From the NCBI GenBank assembly GCA_905479845.1, contig CAJQOB010000049.1:1-10032 (forward strand): a stretch of DNA of 10,032 nucleotides, read 5' to 3'. Numbering within the stretch: position 1 is the stretch's first letter; each line of letters starts with the position of its first letter. Below, in pieces: positions 1 through 7,474 of the stretch. This DNA comes from an uncultured Flavobacteriales bacterium (GTDB lineage: Bacteria > Bacteroidota > Bacteroidia > Flavobacteriales_D > Crocinitomicaceae). The position numbers were made by a program, and so were the translations under genes. A model generated the notes under the pieces. It did not search any database, had not been told where the DNA came from, and saw only the letters and a program-made list of their open reading frames with translations.

Positions 1-1
1 G

Positions 2-130
2 ATTATTGAGTCATCACCAGATGGCTATAAAGCGAAAGCCGAAGCTGTTCAGGATTTCAATGGTGATGGTCAACGAAACATTTGGGAAATTGATCAATCT
101 GGTGTATTAAAAGAAATTCAACCAGACTAA
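2..130 (+). CDS. Pilin-like protein, C-terminal end only
   Basis: The last 42 codons of a gene that enters from the left edge. The encoded tail matches the tail of the next gene at 26 of 42 residues with no gap. Shared blocks are DG(Y/F)KA, AVQD, DGQ, N(I/V)WEI and LKEIQ. This pattern, a short acidic turn followed by N-x-W-x-I and a final Q-x-G strand, resembles the C-terminal beta-sheet of small type IV pilins and pseudopilins, where a D-rich loop precedes a VW-I strand. Its stop codon overlaps the next start (TAATG). The N-terminus, and with it any prepilin cleavage site, lies outside the window. I infer a tandem duplication of a pilin-like gene at the head of the secretion operon. The paralogy is clear; the pilin assignment is an inference from pattern. 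Confidence 0.75.
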   Translation: MIESSPDGYKAKAEAVQDFNGDGQRNIWEIDQSGVLKEIQPD

Positions 131-543
131 TGCTAGCTCTACTCAAATCCATATCAGCTTTCGTTCTGAATATTAACTATAAGCATGTCGTTATAGCTAC
201 AACGGCTATTCTTACTATTTCTTGTGAGTCAAATCAACGTGAAATATTATCGAAGACGAAAAGTTTGGAAGCACAGCAAGAATTAAAAATGATTCATAAT
301 CTTGAATATGCTCACTTCCTACAGTATGCTGAATACTCCTCTGATCTTGATGAGTTGAATTATACCCCACATAAATTAGTAACACAAGGTGGAGAAGCTG
401 TATACAAAGTTTCTATTGTAGGAGCATCAGGCGATGGATTCAAGGCAAGAGCTGTAGCTGTTCAAGATTTAGATAATGACGGTCAGTATAATGTTTGGGA
501 GATCAATCAAGAGGGAATTCTCAAAGAAATTCAACACGATTAA
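130..543 (+). CDS. Pilin-like putative lipoprotein
   Basis: A 137-aa protein. After an 18-residue leader comes a short hydrophobic stretch (about residues 19-31) ending in TISC, so Cys32 could be lipidated. The lipobox is imperfect, with Thr at -3. No prepilin G-F-x-x-x-E site is visible. What follows is pilin-like: a helical, charged segment (about 33-65) containing EAQQELKMI and then HFLQYAEYSSDLDELNY, the layout of a pilin alpha1 helix followed by the Y-x-x-LxELGY turn. A strand-rich tail (about 88-137) has DNDG and NVWEIN. It overlaps both neighbours by one base (TAATG at each end), and the next gene encodes a prepilin peptidase. The likely role is a minor pilin-like component of the same machine. 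It could instead be an accessory lipoprotein derived from a pilin. The start at 130 fits the overlap pattern of the operon. Confidence 0.7.
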   Translation: MLALLKSISAFVLNINYKHVVIATTAILTISCESNQREILSKTKSLEAQQELKMIHNLEYAHFLQYAEYSSDLDELNYTPHKLVTQGGEAVYKVSIVGASGDGFKARAVAVQDLDNDGQYNVWEINQEGILKEIQHD

Positions 544-1013
544 TGCTCATTCTAATCTCATTCATAGCGATTTTGGTCTTGTGTTTCTATCAAGATGTTC
601 GATTCAGAGGAGTTCACTGGTTTGTTTTTCCATTGGTTCTGGCTGGCGCGATTGCATTGAACTGGGTAAACTTAAACTGGACAACAATCGCCTATAACAC
701 AGGGTTTTTAACAGTACTTCTTTTAGGATTAACGCTTTATCTAACGGCTAAAGAACAGCGGTTGGTAAACATTATTAAAGGATACTTCTCAATGGGAGAC
801 ATTCTTTTTCTTGTCGCCATGATTCCATTGTTCTCTTTTCAATGGTATATTCTATTCTTCACATTTGGAACAATTTTGACCTTGGTCTTTCATTTAATCG
901 CTGCGACGATAAAACCTCAAAAGACAATTCCTTACGCCGGATACATGGCACTTGTTGGAATAGCTTATGTCACGTTCAGTGATCAATTACAAAACTTAAT
1001 TCCATCTATCTAG
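543..1013 (+). CDS. pilD: Prepilin peptidase, minimal A24 aspartic protease
   Basis: A 156-aa, very hydrophobic protein with about six membrane segments. Prepilin peptidases of family A24 cleave the leader of type IV prepilins at the inner membrane using two aspartates. Both candidates are present: Asp18 in the first cytoplasmic loop (YQDVRFRGV, matching the family's D-x-R-x-x-x-I/V site) and Asp86 in SMGD (family motif GxGD, here with Ser for the first Gly). The late KTIPYAGYMALVG matches the family's IPfgPfla-G segment. The N-terminal domain that methylates pilins in classical PilD, with its zinc cysteines, is absent, so this is the protease half alone. The ATG at 543 overlaps the previous stop (TAATG) and gives the expected length. 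An in-frame ATG at 495 would add 16 polar residues and overlap the upstream gene by 49 bases, so it is less likely. The stop overlaps the next start (TAGTG). Confidence 0.82.
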   Translation: MLILISFIAILVLCFYQDVRFRGVHWFVFPLVLAGAIALNWVNLNWTTIAYNTGFLTVLLLGLTLYLTAKEQRLVNIIKGYFSMGDILFLVAMIPLFSFQWYILFFTFGTILTLVFHLIAATIKPQKTIPYAGYMALVGIAYVTFSDQLQNLIPSI

Positions 1014-2422
1014 TGTCAACAATCCAACATATCGAATTGGAAGCAGAGCTTCAGCAGTTGATTCGCTCCGACTTGGCTTGGCATTACCGTATTTTGCCAA
1101 AGGAGCAATCTGATTCATCGATGACATTTTTCATTGATGAAACAATGGATGTTGAACTTACTCGAGAAGAATTATCGGCATTATTAGGAACGGAAGTTCA
1201 ACTGGAAGCATGTTCGAAAGAAACCATCCAACGCAGTCTTGGGAAATACTACCGAAATACTGATGGTGAAGACTCCAAAATTTCTTTTGACGCCAACACC
1301 GACTTCGTAGATCGACTCATTCAAGAGGCGAACCGTTTAGGAAGTAGTGATATTCACATCGAGATTTACGGTGAAAAAGCGCGGATACGAATTCGAATAG
1401 ACGGGAACCTAATTCAACGTTTCTCTATTGAAAAAGAGGATTATCCTGAACTGGTCAACAAGATTAAAATTCGGTCTAATCTGGATATTTCTGAAAAACG
1501 TTTGCCTCAAGATGGGCGAATTGAATACGAAGATTTTGACATTCGTGTATCGATCCTACCTACTCTCCACGGAGAGAAAATTGTGATGAGAATTTTGGGA
1601 CATGATGCATCGTCAATCAGTCTCGAAAAAGTTGGTTTCTCCCCTATTGAGAAAAAGCAATACTTGGAAGGCGTTCGAAAGCCAAATGGAATCATTTTGA
1701 TTAGCGGACCAACAGGATCAGGAAAAACAACCACCCTCTACGCAACCTTGAAATTACTTAATCAGGAAAAGCGAAATATTGTGACCGTAGAAGACCCAGT
1801 CGAGTACACGTTGGACGGGATCAATCAGGTACAATTGAAAGAGTCAATAGGCTTGACCTTCGCGAGTGCATTGCGTTCATTCCTGCGTCAGGACCCTGAT
1901 GTAATCATGCTTGGAGAGATCCGTGATGGTGAAACAGCACAAATGGCAATTAGAGCGGCTTTGACGGGGCACTTGGTGCTGTCTACAATTCATACGAATT
2001 CAGCCTGGGGGACCATTTCACGTCTCATCGACATGGGAGTTCCACCCTTCTTATTGGCAAACACAATTAACACATCTGTAGCACAGCGATTGGTTCGAAA
2101 ACTCTGCGCGAATTGTACAATAAAATCGCAACTGGAACCTACCGACTGGCCACCAATAGACAGCTTTGAAATCCCAAAAGAAGTTATGACCCCCATCGGT
2201 TGTGACGAATGCCATTATACGGGCTACAAAGGTCGAATGGCATTGTACGAAGTGATTCCGATCGATCAAACACTAGCACTGGCGATCAAAGGAAACAACC
2301 ACGAAGTAGACACATTATTAAACGAACGCGGAATTAAAACCCTCGCGACAAGAGCATACGAAGTATTAATAGAAGGAACGACCTCTTTGGAGGAAGTTTA
2401 CCCTTTACTATCTGGAATTTAA
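1013..2422 (+). CDS. gspE: Secretion/pilus assembly ATPase GspE/PilB
   Basis: A 469-aa cytoplasmic hexameric motor of the secretion ATPase superfamily, driving pilus or pseudopilus assembly by ATP hydrolysis. Visible motifs in order: a short N-terminal domain (about 1-90); the N2 domain with SSDIHIE (111-117) and a basic RIRIRIDG strand; Walker A GPTGSGKTT (232-240); Asp box VTVEDPVEY (257-265); Walker B DPDVIMLGEIRD (294-305); His box TGHLVLSTIHTN (318-329). A complete zinc tetracysteine follows (Cys365, Cys368, Cys397, Cys400), which marks extension-type GspE/PilB rather than retraction ATPase PilT. The N-terminal region is shorter than in many GspE proteins of 500-570 aa. The start is a GTG overlapping the upstream stop (TAGTG), the only non-ATG start in the operon; the next in-frame ATG is about 36 codons inside. 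All catalytic motifs are intact. GspE and PilB are not separable by sequence inspection. Confidence 0.95.
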   Translation: MSTIQHIELEAELQQLIRSDLAWHYRILPKEQSDSSMTFFIDETMDVELTREELSALLGTEVQLEACSKETIQRSLGKYYRNTDGEDSKISFDANTDFVDRLIQEANRLGSSDIHIEIYGEKARIRIRIDGNLIQRFSIEKEDYPELVNKIKIRSNLDISEKRLPQDGRIEYEDFDIRVSILPTLHGEKIVMRILGHDASSISLEKVGFSPIEKKQYLEGVRKPNGIILISGPTGSGKTTTLYATLKLLNQEKRNIVTVEDPVEYTLDGINQVQLKESIGLTFASALRSFLRQDPDVIMLGEIRDGETAQMAIRAALTGHLVLSTIHTNSAWGTISRLIDMGVPPFLLANTINTSVAQRLVRKLCANCTIKSQLEPTDWPPIDSFEIPKEVMTPIGCDECHYTGYKGRMALYEVIPIDQTLALAIKGNNHEVDTLLNERGIKTLATRAYEVLIEGTTSLEEVYPLLSGI

Positions 2423-4320
2423 TGAAGAAATTATTAGTCATAATCACCATATTGTTCTGTGGATTCTCCATGGACTCGATGGCGCAAAAATATTCCGAAG
2501 GTACACTTCGAGATGTCCTCGATAACCTCGCGGGTGATCACCCAGGACTGAACAACAAATTACAACTCAATGTCAGTGGACTTCAATTATCAGAATTGGT
2601 TACATCCGTTGCCTTGGAAAATAATTTGAATGTCAGTATCGATCCGAGTTTGAATCAATTGATCTCGTACAATTTCTACGATGCTCAAGTAAAAGACATG
2701 CTCGTATTTCTCTACTTGAATTTCGAGATTGAATATGAGTTCGTAGGAAGTATTATTTCCGTTCAGAAACGAGAGAAATCAGTTATCAAACCTGTCGTTG
2801 CGCCTCCGAAGAAACTCGAAATTTCCTACAATCCAGCGAACAAGTTTCTGTCGATGGATTTAAAAAACGACACGCTCTGGCAAGTGATTGAAGAGTTAAC
2901 ACGTGTTTCGAAATACAATTTCGTTGTCGATCCTGCAGTTCGGAATCAACCAGTAAACGCCTATTTCCTGAACCGACCGCACGAGCAAGTTCTCGAAATG
3001 TTTGTGAAGTCGAATGAGCTCACTCTAGAGAAAAACGATGATTATTACACCATCGGAAAAGGGATCAAAGATCAGCCTATCATTGGACCAAACGCACGAC
3101 CGAGTAACTATGCCTCCAAAGTGAAAAATGGTGATTTTGTTTTGATAAAGAATGACGTCGGAACCTTAGATGTATTCGCTCGAGATGTTGACTTAGAAGG
3201 ATTGCTACAAGCTGCAGCCGAGGAAACAGGAGTTCACTATGTGATCTACTCTGATCTCAAAGGGAAAATCAATTTAGATTTAACAGATGTCCGCTTCGAT
3301 GAATTGGCAGATATGGTTCTGAATGGAACCAACTACTCCATTAAAAAGGAAGGTGAAATCTACATGATCGGTGAAAACAAGGTCGAAGGATTGCGTAAAA
3401 CTGAATTAGTCCGATTGGATAACCGAACAATTGAATCCGTAAAAGCAGCTATCCCAAATGAAATGCTCACAGATTTAGAAGTGAAGGAATTTGTGGAATT
3501 GAATGGATTGATTTTAACAGGCAGCGCACGAAAAATTGACGAATTGAAGACGTTTATCTCATCCATCGATGTAGTCGTTCCAATGGTTCAAATTGATGTC
3601 ATGTTGCTCTTTTCAGAAAGAGGATCTGGTATCAAAACAGGGGTTAAAGCTGGAATTAAAGATACACCAACAACTACCTCAGGAGAAGTTTTCCCTGGCC
3701 TGGACGTTGAACTGGGCTCGCAATCCATCAATAACATTCTGAATACTATTACGGGGTTTGGACTCGTGAACTTAGGACAAGTAACGGAGAATTTCTACGT
3801 ATCGCTTCAGGCGCTTGAAAGCAACAATGTGATTGACATTGAAAGCACTCCTAAAATCTCAACACTCAATGGACACGAAGCGAATATTTCAATTGGAGAA
3901 ACAACTTATTACCAAGAAACACGTGTAAATGTTCAGACATCAGTCACGAATCAGGGTGTGTTGCAGTCTCAACAATGGAAGCCAATTGACGCCAATTTAT
4001 CTGTAACCATCAAACCATTTGTGAGTGCAGATGAGCACGTTACTTTAACCATCAATGTTGAACAAGATGATTTTTCAGGAAAAGTAGACCCCGCGTCTCC
4101 ACCGAACATCACCACTCAAACTTTCGAGTCCATGGTGCGTGTAAAAAATGGAGAATTGATTTTACTTGGAGGATTAGAGAAAAAGGAGAAGACGGATACT
4201 GGATCAGGTGTTCCATTCTTGTCAAGAATCCCTATCCTTAAGTGGTTCTTCAGTAGTCGTGAAAAGACGAAAGCTAAATCGAAGTTACACATCCTCATTC
4301 GACCAATCGTTACTTATTAA
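2422..4320 (+). CDS. gspD: Outer-membrane secretin, GspD/PilQ family
   Basis: A 632-aa protein forming the multimeric outer-membrane channel of type II secretion or type IV pilus machines. A signal peptide (1-21, ending SMA before Gln22) is clear. Three repeats resembling the secretin/TonB short N-terminal (STN) fold follow, at about 44-115, 142-212 and 247-317, each with a strand, a hydrophobic helix and a closing I/Y-x-I strand. A ring-building N-type domain (about 325-384) contains LNGLILTGSARKIDEL. The secretin core (about 386-631) has VPMVQIDVML, IESTPKISTLNGHEANI, the late LILLGGLEKKE and VPFLSRIPILKWFF, and a final HILIRPIV strand. No S-domain tail for a pilotin is obvious, since the protein ends right after the core. 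TAATG overlaps join it to both neighbours. GspD and PilQ are hard to separate; the STN array is more PilQ-like than the classical GspD N0-N1-N2-N3 order. Confidence 0.92.
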   Translation: MKKLLVIITILFCGFSMDSMAQKYSEGTLRDVLDNLAGDHPGLNNKLQLNVSGLQLSELVTSVALENNLNVSIDPSLNQLISYNFYDAQVKDMLVFLYLNFEIEYEFVGSIISVQKREKSVIKPVVAPPKKLEISYNPANKFLSMDLKNDTLWQVIEELTRVSKYNFVVDPAVRNQPVNAYFLNRPHEQVLEMFVKSNELTLEKNDDYYTIGKGIKDQPIIGPNARPSNYASKVKNGDFVLIKNDVGTLDVFARDVDLEGLLQAAAEETGVHYVIYSDLKGKINLDLTDVRFDELADMVLNGTNYSIKKEGEIYMIGENKVEGLRKTELVRLDNRTIESVKAAIPNEMLTDLEVKEFVELNGLILTGSARKIDELKTFISSIDVVVPMVQIDVMLLFSERGSGIKTGVKAGIKDTPTTTSGEVFPGLDVELGSQSINNILNTITGFGLVNLGQVTENFYVSLQALESNNVIDIESTPKISTLNGHEANISIGETTYYQETRVNVQTSVTNQGVLQSQQWKPIDANLSVTIKPFVSADEHVTLTINVEQDDFSGKVDPASPPNITTQTFESMVRVKNGELILLGGLEKKEKTDTGSGVPFLSRIPILKWFFSSREKTKAKSKLHILIRPIVTY

Positions 4321-5480
4321 TGAGTAGATTTTCCAACATATGGCATCCCCGCTCATTGATCGTTATCTATTTGGATTTCGGACAAGGGAGTTGTGCAATC
4401 TCCGCAGGTAAAATGAGCTTCGGATCAAGCGCAAATCATGCATTTGAATCATTCGATGATCTGGAAGACGTGGTGAATCAATTTGGGAAATACAAGCCGT
4501 ATCATATTCATGTCCTTGGGACAGGTGTCCTTTCTCGTAAAATTGAAAGCAGTTCTGCCTACCAACAGGATTTGATCATGAATGGAAATCCAAATGAATT
4601 CCTATTTACAAATTTCGACGATGGAAATAACATGGCTGTTTCCTTCTGCCGGAAATCACTGATTTCAGATTATCTCAAACAATTTGAAGAAGAGAAATGG
4701 CAACTGTATGGATTAAGTTGCGGCTACTCCCCTATTTGCGGAATATTGGAAAACGAAACGGTTTCAACAGAATTTGAAATCGAAGTGAAAGGAGATAAAA
4801 TTGCTTCATTTAAGAGATCTGAGACAGCGAAAGACAAATCAAATTGGAGAAGTGATTTTTGGACCACGAAAAGTTTAATATCGGAAGCAATCAGAATCAA
4901 CAAAACCACCGAAAACAAGTGGATTGTCGACGGAGAAGAAAACGGTGAAACCAATCGTGAAAACATTCATCAATACAATCAATTCAAGACAATGGGAATT
5001 GGAATTGTGGGTGTGATTCTCCTAGCCCTAATCGTTAACTATTTCTATCAAAATCACTTGAACGACGAAGTAGCTCAATTGGAAATGGACTTGTCCGTGC
5101 ACACAGAAAACATCTCCATGCTCGATCGACTATCTCAAGAAAAACAGCGAAAAGAGCAATTAATCGGCAGCGCAGGAGTGAATGCATCAAGCTTTCTGTC
5201 CTACTACATGGATGAAATCGGTGTTAGTGTTCCAAAATCAATTACACTTTCAGATATGACTGTTTTTCCAGTTGTAGGAAAGCTAAAAGAGAAACAACGT
5301 ATTGAAGTGGATCAAAAGCGCATTTGGATCGCTGGAATTACAAAAGACAATGAGATTCTCGATAATTGGATTGAGAAAATGGATCGTTTTGGTTGGATTA
5401 AAAGCATTGAGCTTTTGAACTACTTGAAATCAACAGACGATTGGGCGGAGTTCGAACTTCAAATCACACTGAGCGAATGA
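4320..5480 (+). CDS. gspL: GspL-like (PilM-PilN type) assembly protein
   Basis: A 386-aa bitopic protein. Residues 1-222 are a cytoplasmic domain whose opening LIVIYLDFGQGSCAIS recalls the first strands of the actin-like fold (phosphate-1 type turn) found in PilM and the GspL cytoplasmic part, but other ATP-binding motifs are not recognisable. One membrane helix lies at about 225-242 (GIGIVGVILLALIVNYF). It is followed by a short coiled coil (about 246-282) and a periplasmic domain (about 285-386) with IWIAGITKDNEILDNWIEKM and then SIEL, the PilN/GspL ferredoxin-like pattern. This topology is that of GspL, or of PilM fused to PilN. Its position directly before a PilO/GspM-like gene matches pilMNO and gspLM order. 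GspL would bind the ATPase and link it to the periplasmic complex. It overlaps the secretin gene (TAATG) and the next gene (ATGA). The fold assignment of the N-terminal half is an inference. Confidence 0.75.
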   Translation: MSRFSNIWHPRSLIVIYLDFGQGSCAISAGKMSFGSSANHAFESFDDLEDVVNQFGKYKPYHIHVLGTGVLSRKIESSSAYQQDLIMNGNPNEFLFTNFDDGNNMAVSFCRKSLISDYLKQFEEEKWQLYGLSCGYSPICGILENETVSTEFEIEVKGDKIASFKRSETAKDKSNWRSDFWTTKSLISEAIRINKTTENKWIVDGEENGETNRENIHQYNQFKTMGIGIVGVILLALIVNYFYQNHLNDEVAQLEMDLSVHTENISMLDRLSQEKQRKEQLIGSAGVNASSFLSYYMDEIGVSVPKSITLSDMTVFPVVGKLKEKQRIEVDQKRIWIAGITKDNEILDNWIEKMDRFGWIKSIELLNYLKSTDDWAEFELQITLSE

Positions 5481-6004
5481 CGTTTTTCGATAAATACACA
5501 TATAAACAAAAGAATTACGCACTGCTTGTGATTGGCGTTTTGCTGGCTGCTGTTGCTTACAAAAGAGGATTCGGACCTACCCTTGAAATCAAGAAGTACC
5601 GAACCGAGCTTGAGCAAAAACTAGTCTTGGCAGCTTCGGCAGATGATCAAATTCGCACCAAGCAAATAGAGATTGCACAGCTGAATCGCTTACTCGGTGA
5701 AGAGGGAAATACAATCGAAAAAGTGCAACAGGAATTCTTGAATTTCTTTGCAAAGCACGCAAACAATGTTTCAGTTCATGAAATCAACGAAGTGCTTCAC
5801 TTCCAACACCCAGACTTCTCAATTAACACGCACCGAGTCGTCTTAAAAGGAAATTACACGAACACATTAAGATTCCTCTACGAAGTAGAAAAGAAATTCA
5901 CTTTGGCCAAAATCTTAAACGTCTCATTCGAGTTCACGAAACACGATGCCGATGATGACAAAGCACTATACACAACAATACTCATTCAAAACTATTTAAG
6001 ATGA
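5477..6004 (+). CDS. gspM: GspM/PilO-like inner-membrane assembly protein
   Basis: A 175-aa protein: a short cytoplasmic N-terminus with KYTYKQK, one membrane helix (about 13-28, NYALLVIGVLLAAVAY), a coiled coil (about 35-92, with heptad-like QIRTKQIEIAQLNRLL), and a C-terminal domain (about 98-175) containing HRVVLKGNYTNTLRFLYEVE, the PilO signature of a strand, G-x-Y and an FL-x-x-E helix. This is the topology of PilO and GspM, which pair with PilN or GspL in the periplasm. ATG 5477 is chosen because it overlaps the upstream stop as ATGA; an in-frame ATG at 5441 would overlap the gspL gene by 40 bases and add 12 polar residues. The downstream junction is also ATGA. The pair gspL-gspM is likely made as a stoichiometric complex. 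Confidence 0.8.
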   Translation: MTFFDKYTYKQKNYALLVIGVLLAAVAYKRGFGPTLEIKKYRTELEQKLVLAASADDQIRTKQIEIAQLNRLLGEEGNTIEKVQQEFLNFFAKHANNVSVHEINEVLHFQHPDFSINTHRVVLKGNYTNTLRFLYEVEKKFTLAKILNVSFEFTKHDADDDKALYTTILIQNYLR

Positions 6005-6963
6005 GAACACTATTACTATTATTTGGAATTGCAATTTCTGCAGTAAGCTGTGAAAAGATCATTGCTGAAGACATTACAGCCGAGACACCTGTACTTATTT
6101 TACCAGCGGAAAATGATACCGTAAGTCAGAATCCAGTTCATTTCAAATGGCAAGAATTGGAAGGCGCTTCGAAGTATCATTTGGAAGTTGTTTCGCCAAG
6201 TTTCGCCGCGATCAGTCAGTTTGCTCTAGATAGCGTAGTAACTGGAACAGATTTCTACTTCAACCTTGATTCGAACGAATACGAACTCAAATTAACAGCG
6301 CTAAACGGAGGTTACGAATCACAAGTATTAGGTCCCTGCAAATTTTGGGTGGGTGTTCAGCCATCGGGAGGAACAGGAAATAACGTTGTATTGGACTCCC
6401 CAACTGATCAAGCATATGTCGATACGCAGCTCAATACTTTTTCATGGACACCGATCACAGGAGCAACAAGTTATGAGTTCTCATTACGACAAGGGAATTC
6501 ATTCTCCACAGGTCTTGTATTGGATGCACAAAATGGTATTTCGACTTCAACTTACATCATCCCATCAGGACTCCTGACTGAGGGAGAATACACATGGGGA
6601 GTGAAAGCATACTTTGGAGCAACCGAAACACCATTTACGGTAAATTCTCTGCTCGTCGATGATACCGATCCTAACACTGCTAACCTCGTTAGTCCAAACG
6701 ACCTCTCCTTAGATTTCGCGGGGATCATCACCTTTAGTTGGACAAACGGCTCCGATGTTGGAACGATTCAATCCCCTGTCACTTCCACCCTAGAAATCGC
6801 AACGGACCAGGGGTTTGGTGCAATTACAGAAGTGGTTAATGTTGTAGGAACTACAGCTGATGTAAACTTGCCTGCGGGAATTTATTATTGGAGAGTAACG
6901 AATAGTGATGAGGCAGGGAATACAGCGGCGGCATCTTCAAGTTATCAATTAACGTTGAACTAA
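6001..6963 (+). CDS. Lipoprotein with three FnIII-like repeats
   Basis: A 320-aa protein with a short signal peptide and a good lipobox AVSC (14-17), so Cys17 is the likely lipidated residue. Three related units follow at about 29-118, 128-218 and 227-319. Each opens with P or SP and a turn, then a strand ending in W (FKW50, FSW149, FSW247), and the first two continue with G-A-(S/T)-x-Y-x-(F/L)-(E/S). The last two close with G-x-Y-x-W-x-V. These are fibronectin type III-like or related beta-sandwich repeats common in Bacteroidota surface proteins. It sits between the PilO-like and PilP-like genes and overlaps both (ATGA, TAATG), so it is very probably made together with the machine. Possible roles are a pilotin-like or peptidoglycan/outer-membrane partner of the secretin, or a surface adhesin; none can be shown. 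It has no counterpart that I recognise in standard pil or gsp operons. Confidence 0.8.
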   Translation: MRTLLLLFGIAISAVSCEKIIAEDITAETPVLILPAENDTVSQNPVHFKWQELEGASKYHLEVVSPSFAAISQFALDSVVTGTDFYFNLDSNEYELKLTALNGGYESQVLGPCKFWVGVQPSGGTGNNVVLDSPTDQAYVDTQLNTFSWTPITGATSYEFSLRQGNSFSTGLVLDAQNGISTSTYIIPSGLLTEGEYTWGVKAYFGATETPFTVNSLLVDDTDPNTANLVSPNDLSLDFAGIITFSWTNGSDVGTIQSPVTSTLEIATDQGFGAITEVVNVVGTTADVNLPAGIYYWRVTNSDEAGNTAAASSSYQLTLN

Positions 6964-7451
6964 TGAAGAACAAAGCGCTTACTGGTATTCTTATTGTCGT
7001 GGTCGGATTTATCTGGTACAAGGCATTCTTTCGAGTGAAGGACGGCTTATTTGGTGAAGAAACCGAAGTTGTTGTACCAACTCGAAATCAACCAATCTCC
7101 TTTGCTAGTTTATCGCGTGATACATTTTCAATCAACTTGGACTACCGTGATCCGTTTGGGGAAACGAAAAAATCGTATTCTCCAGCACCTCCTCAAGATG
7201 CAAGAGGATCAGTTAACAGGGCCGCATCTCGGCCTATTAAACAAGGCGTCAATTGGCCCGAAATTGTTTACTACGGTCAAGTTCGGAGAACGACTTCAAA
7301 AGATCCATTGGCAATAATTGGCATCGATGGATACAAGCACACTTTACGCCGTGGTGAAAAATTATACGATGGAATTCTCTTAAAGGCAATTGGTCGTGAT
7401 TCAATGGTGATTGTTTATCAGAAAGAGAAGCGCATTTTTTTCCGAGAATAA
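6963..7451 (+). CDS. gspC: GspC/PilP-like periplasmic linker protein
   Basis: A 162-aa protein with one N-terminal membrane anchor (about 7-19, TGILIVVVGFIWY) and no lipobox. A low-complexity linker carries YRDPFG (61-66), the R-D-P-F motif that marks the start of the conserved region in PilP. A strand-rich domain follows (about 98-161) with IVYYGQVRR, PLAIIGIDGYKHTLRRGEKLYDGILLK read across strands, and a closing MVIVYQKEKRIFF. That is the pattern of the GspC homology region and of PilP, both of which contact secretin N-domains. The TM anchor rather than lipidation resembles GspC. It is the last gene of the operon, overlapping the lipoprotein gene by one base (TAATG). Assignment rests on motif, topology and gene order; sequence similarity to textbook GspC is weak. 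Confidence 0.75.
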   Translation: MKNKALTGILIVVVGFIWYKAFFRVKDGLFGEETEVVVPTRNQPISFASLSRDTFSINLDYRDPFGETKKSYSPAPPQDARGSVNRAASRPIKQGVNWPEIVYYGQVRRTTSKDPLAIIGIDGYKHTLRRGEKLYDGILLKAIGRDSMVIVYQKEKRIFFRE

Positions 7452-7474
7452 GCCAATTATTCAGAAACTCTAGC

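Noticed and set aside
495..542. Upstream in-frame start for the prepilin peptidase
   Set aside because: It would overlap the pilin-like gene by 49 bases and add a polar tail before the first membrane helix; ATG 543 follows the one-base overlap rule of the operon.
1013..2422. Retraction ATPase (PilT)
   Set aside because: The intact zinc tetracysteine and the N-terminal extension are features of GspE/PilB, which PilT lacks.
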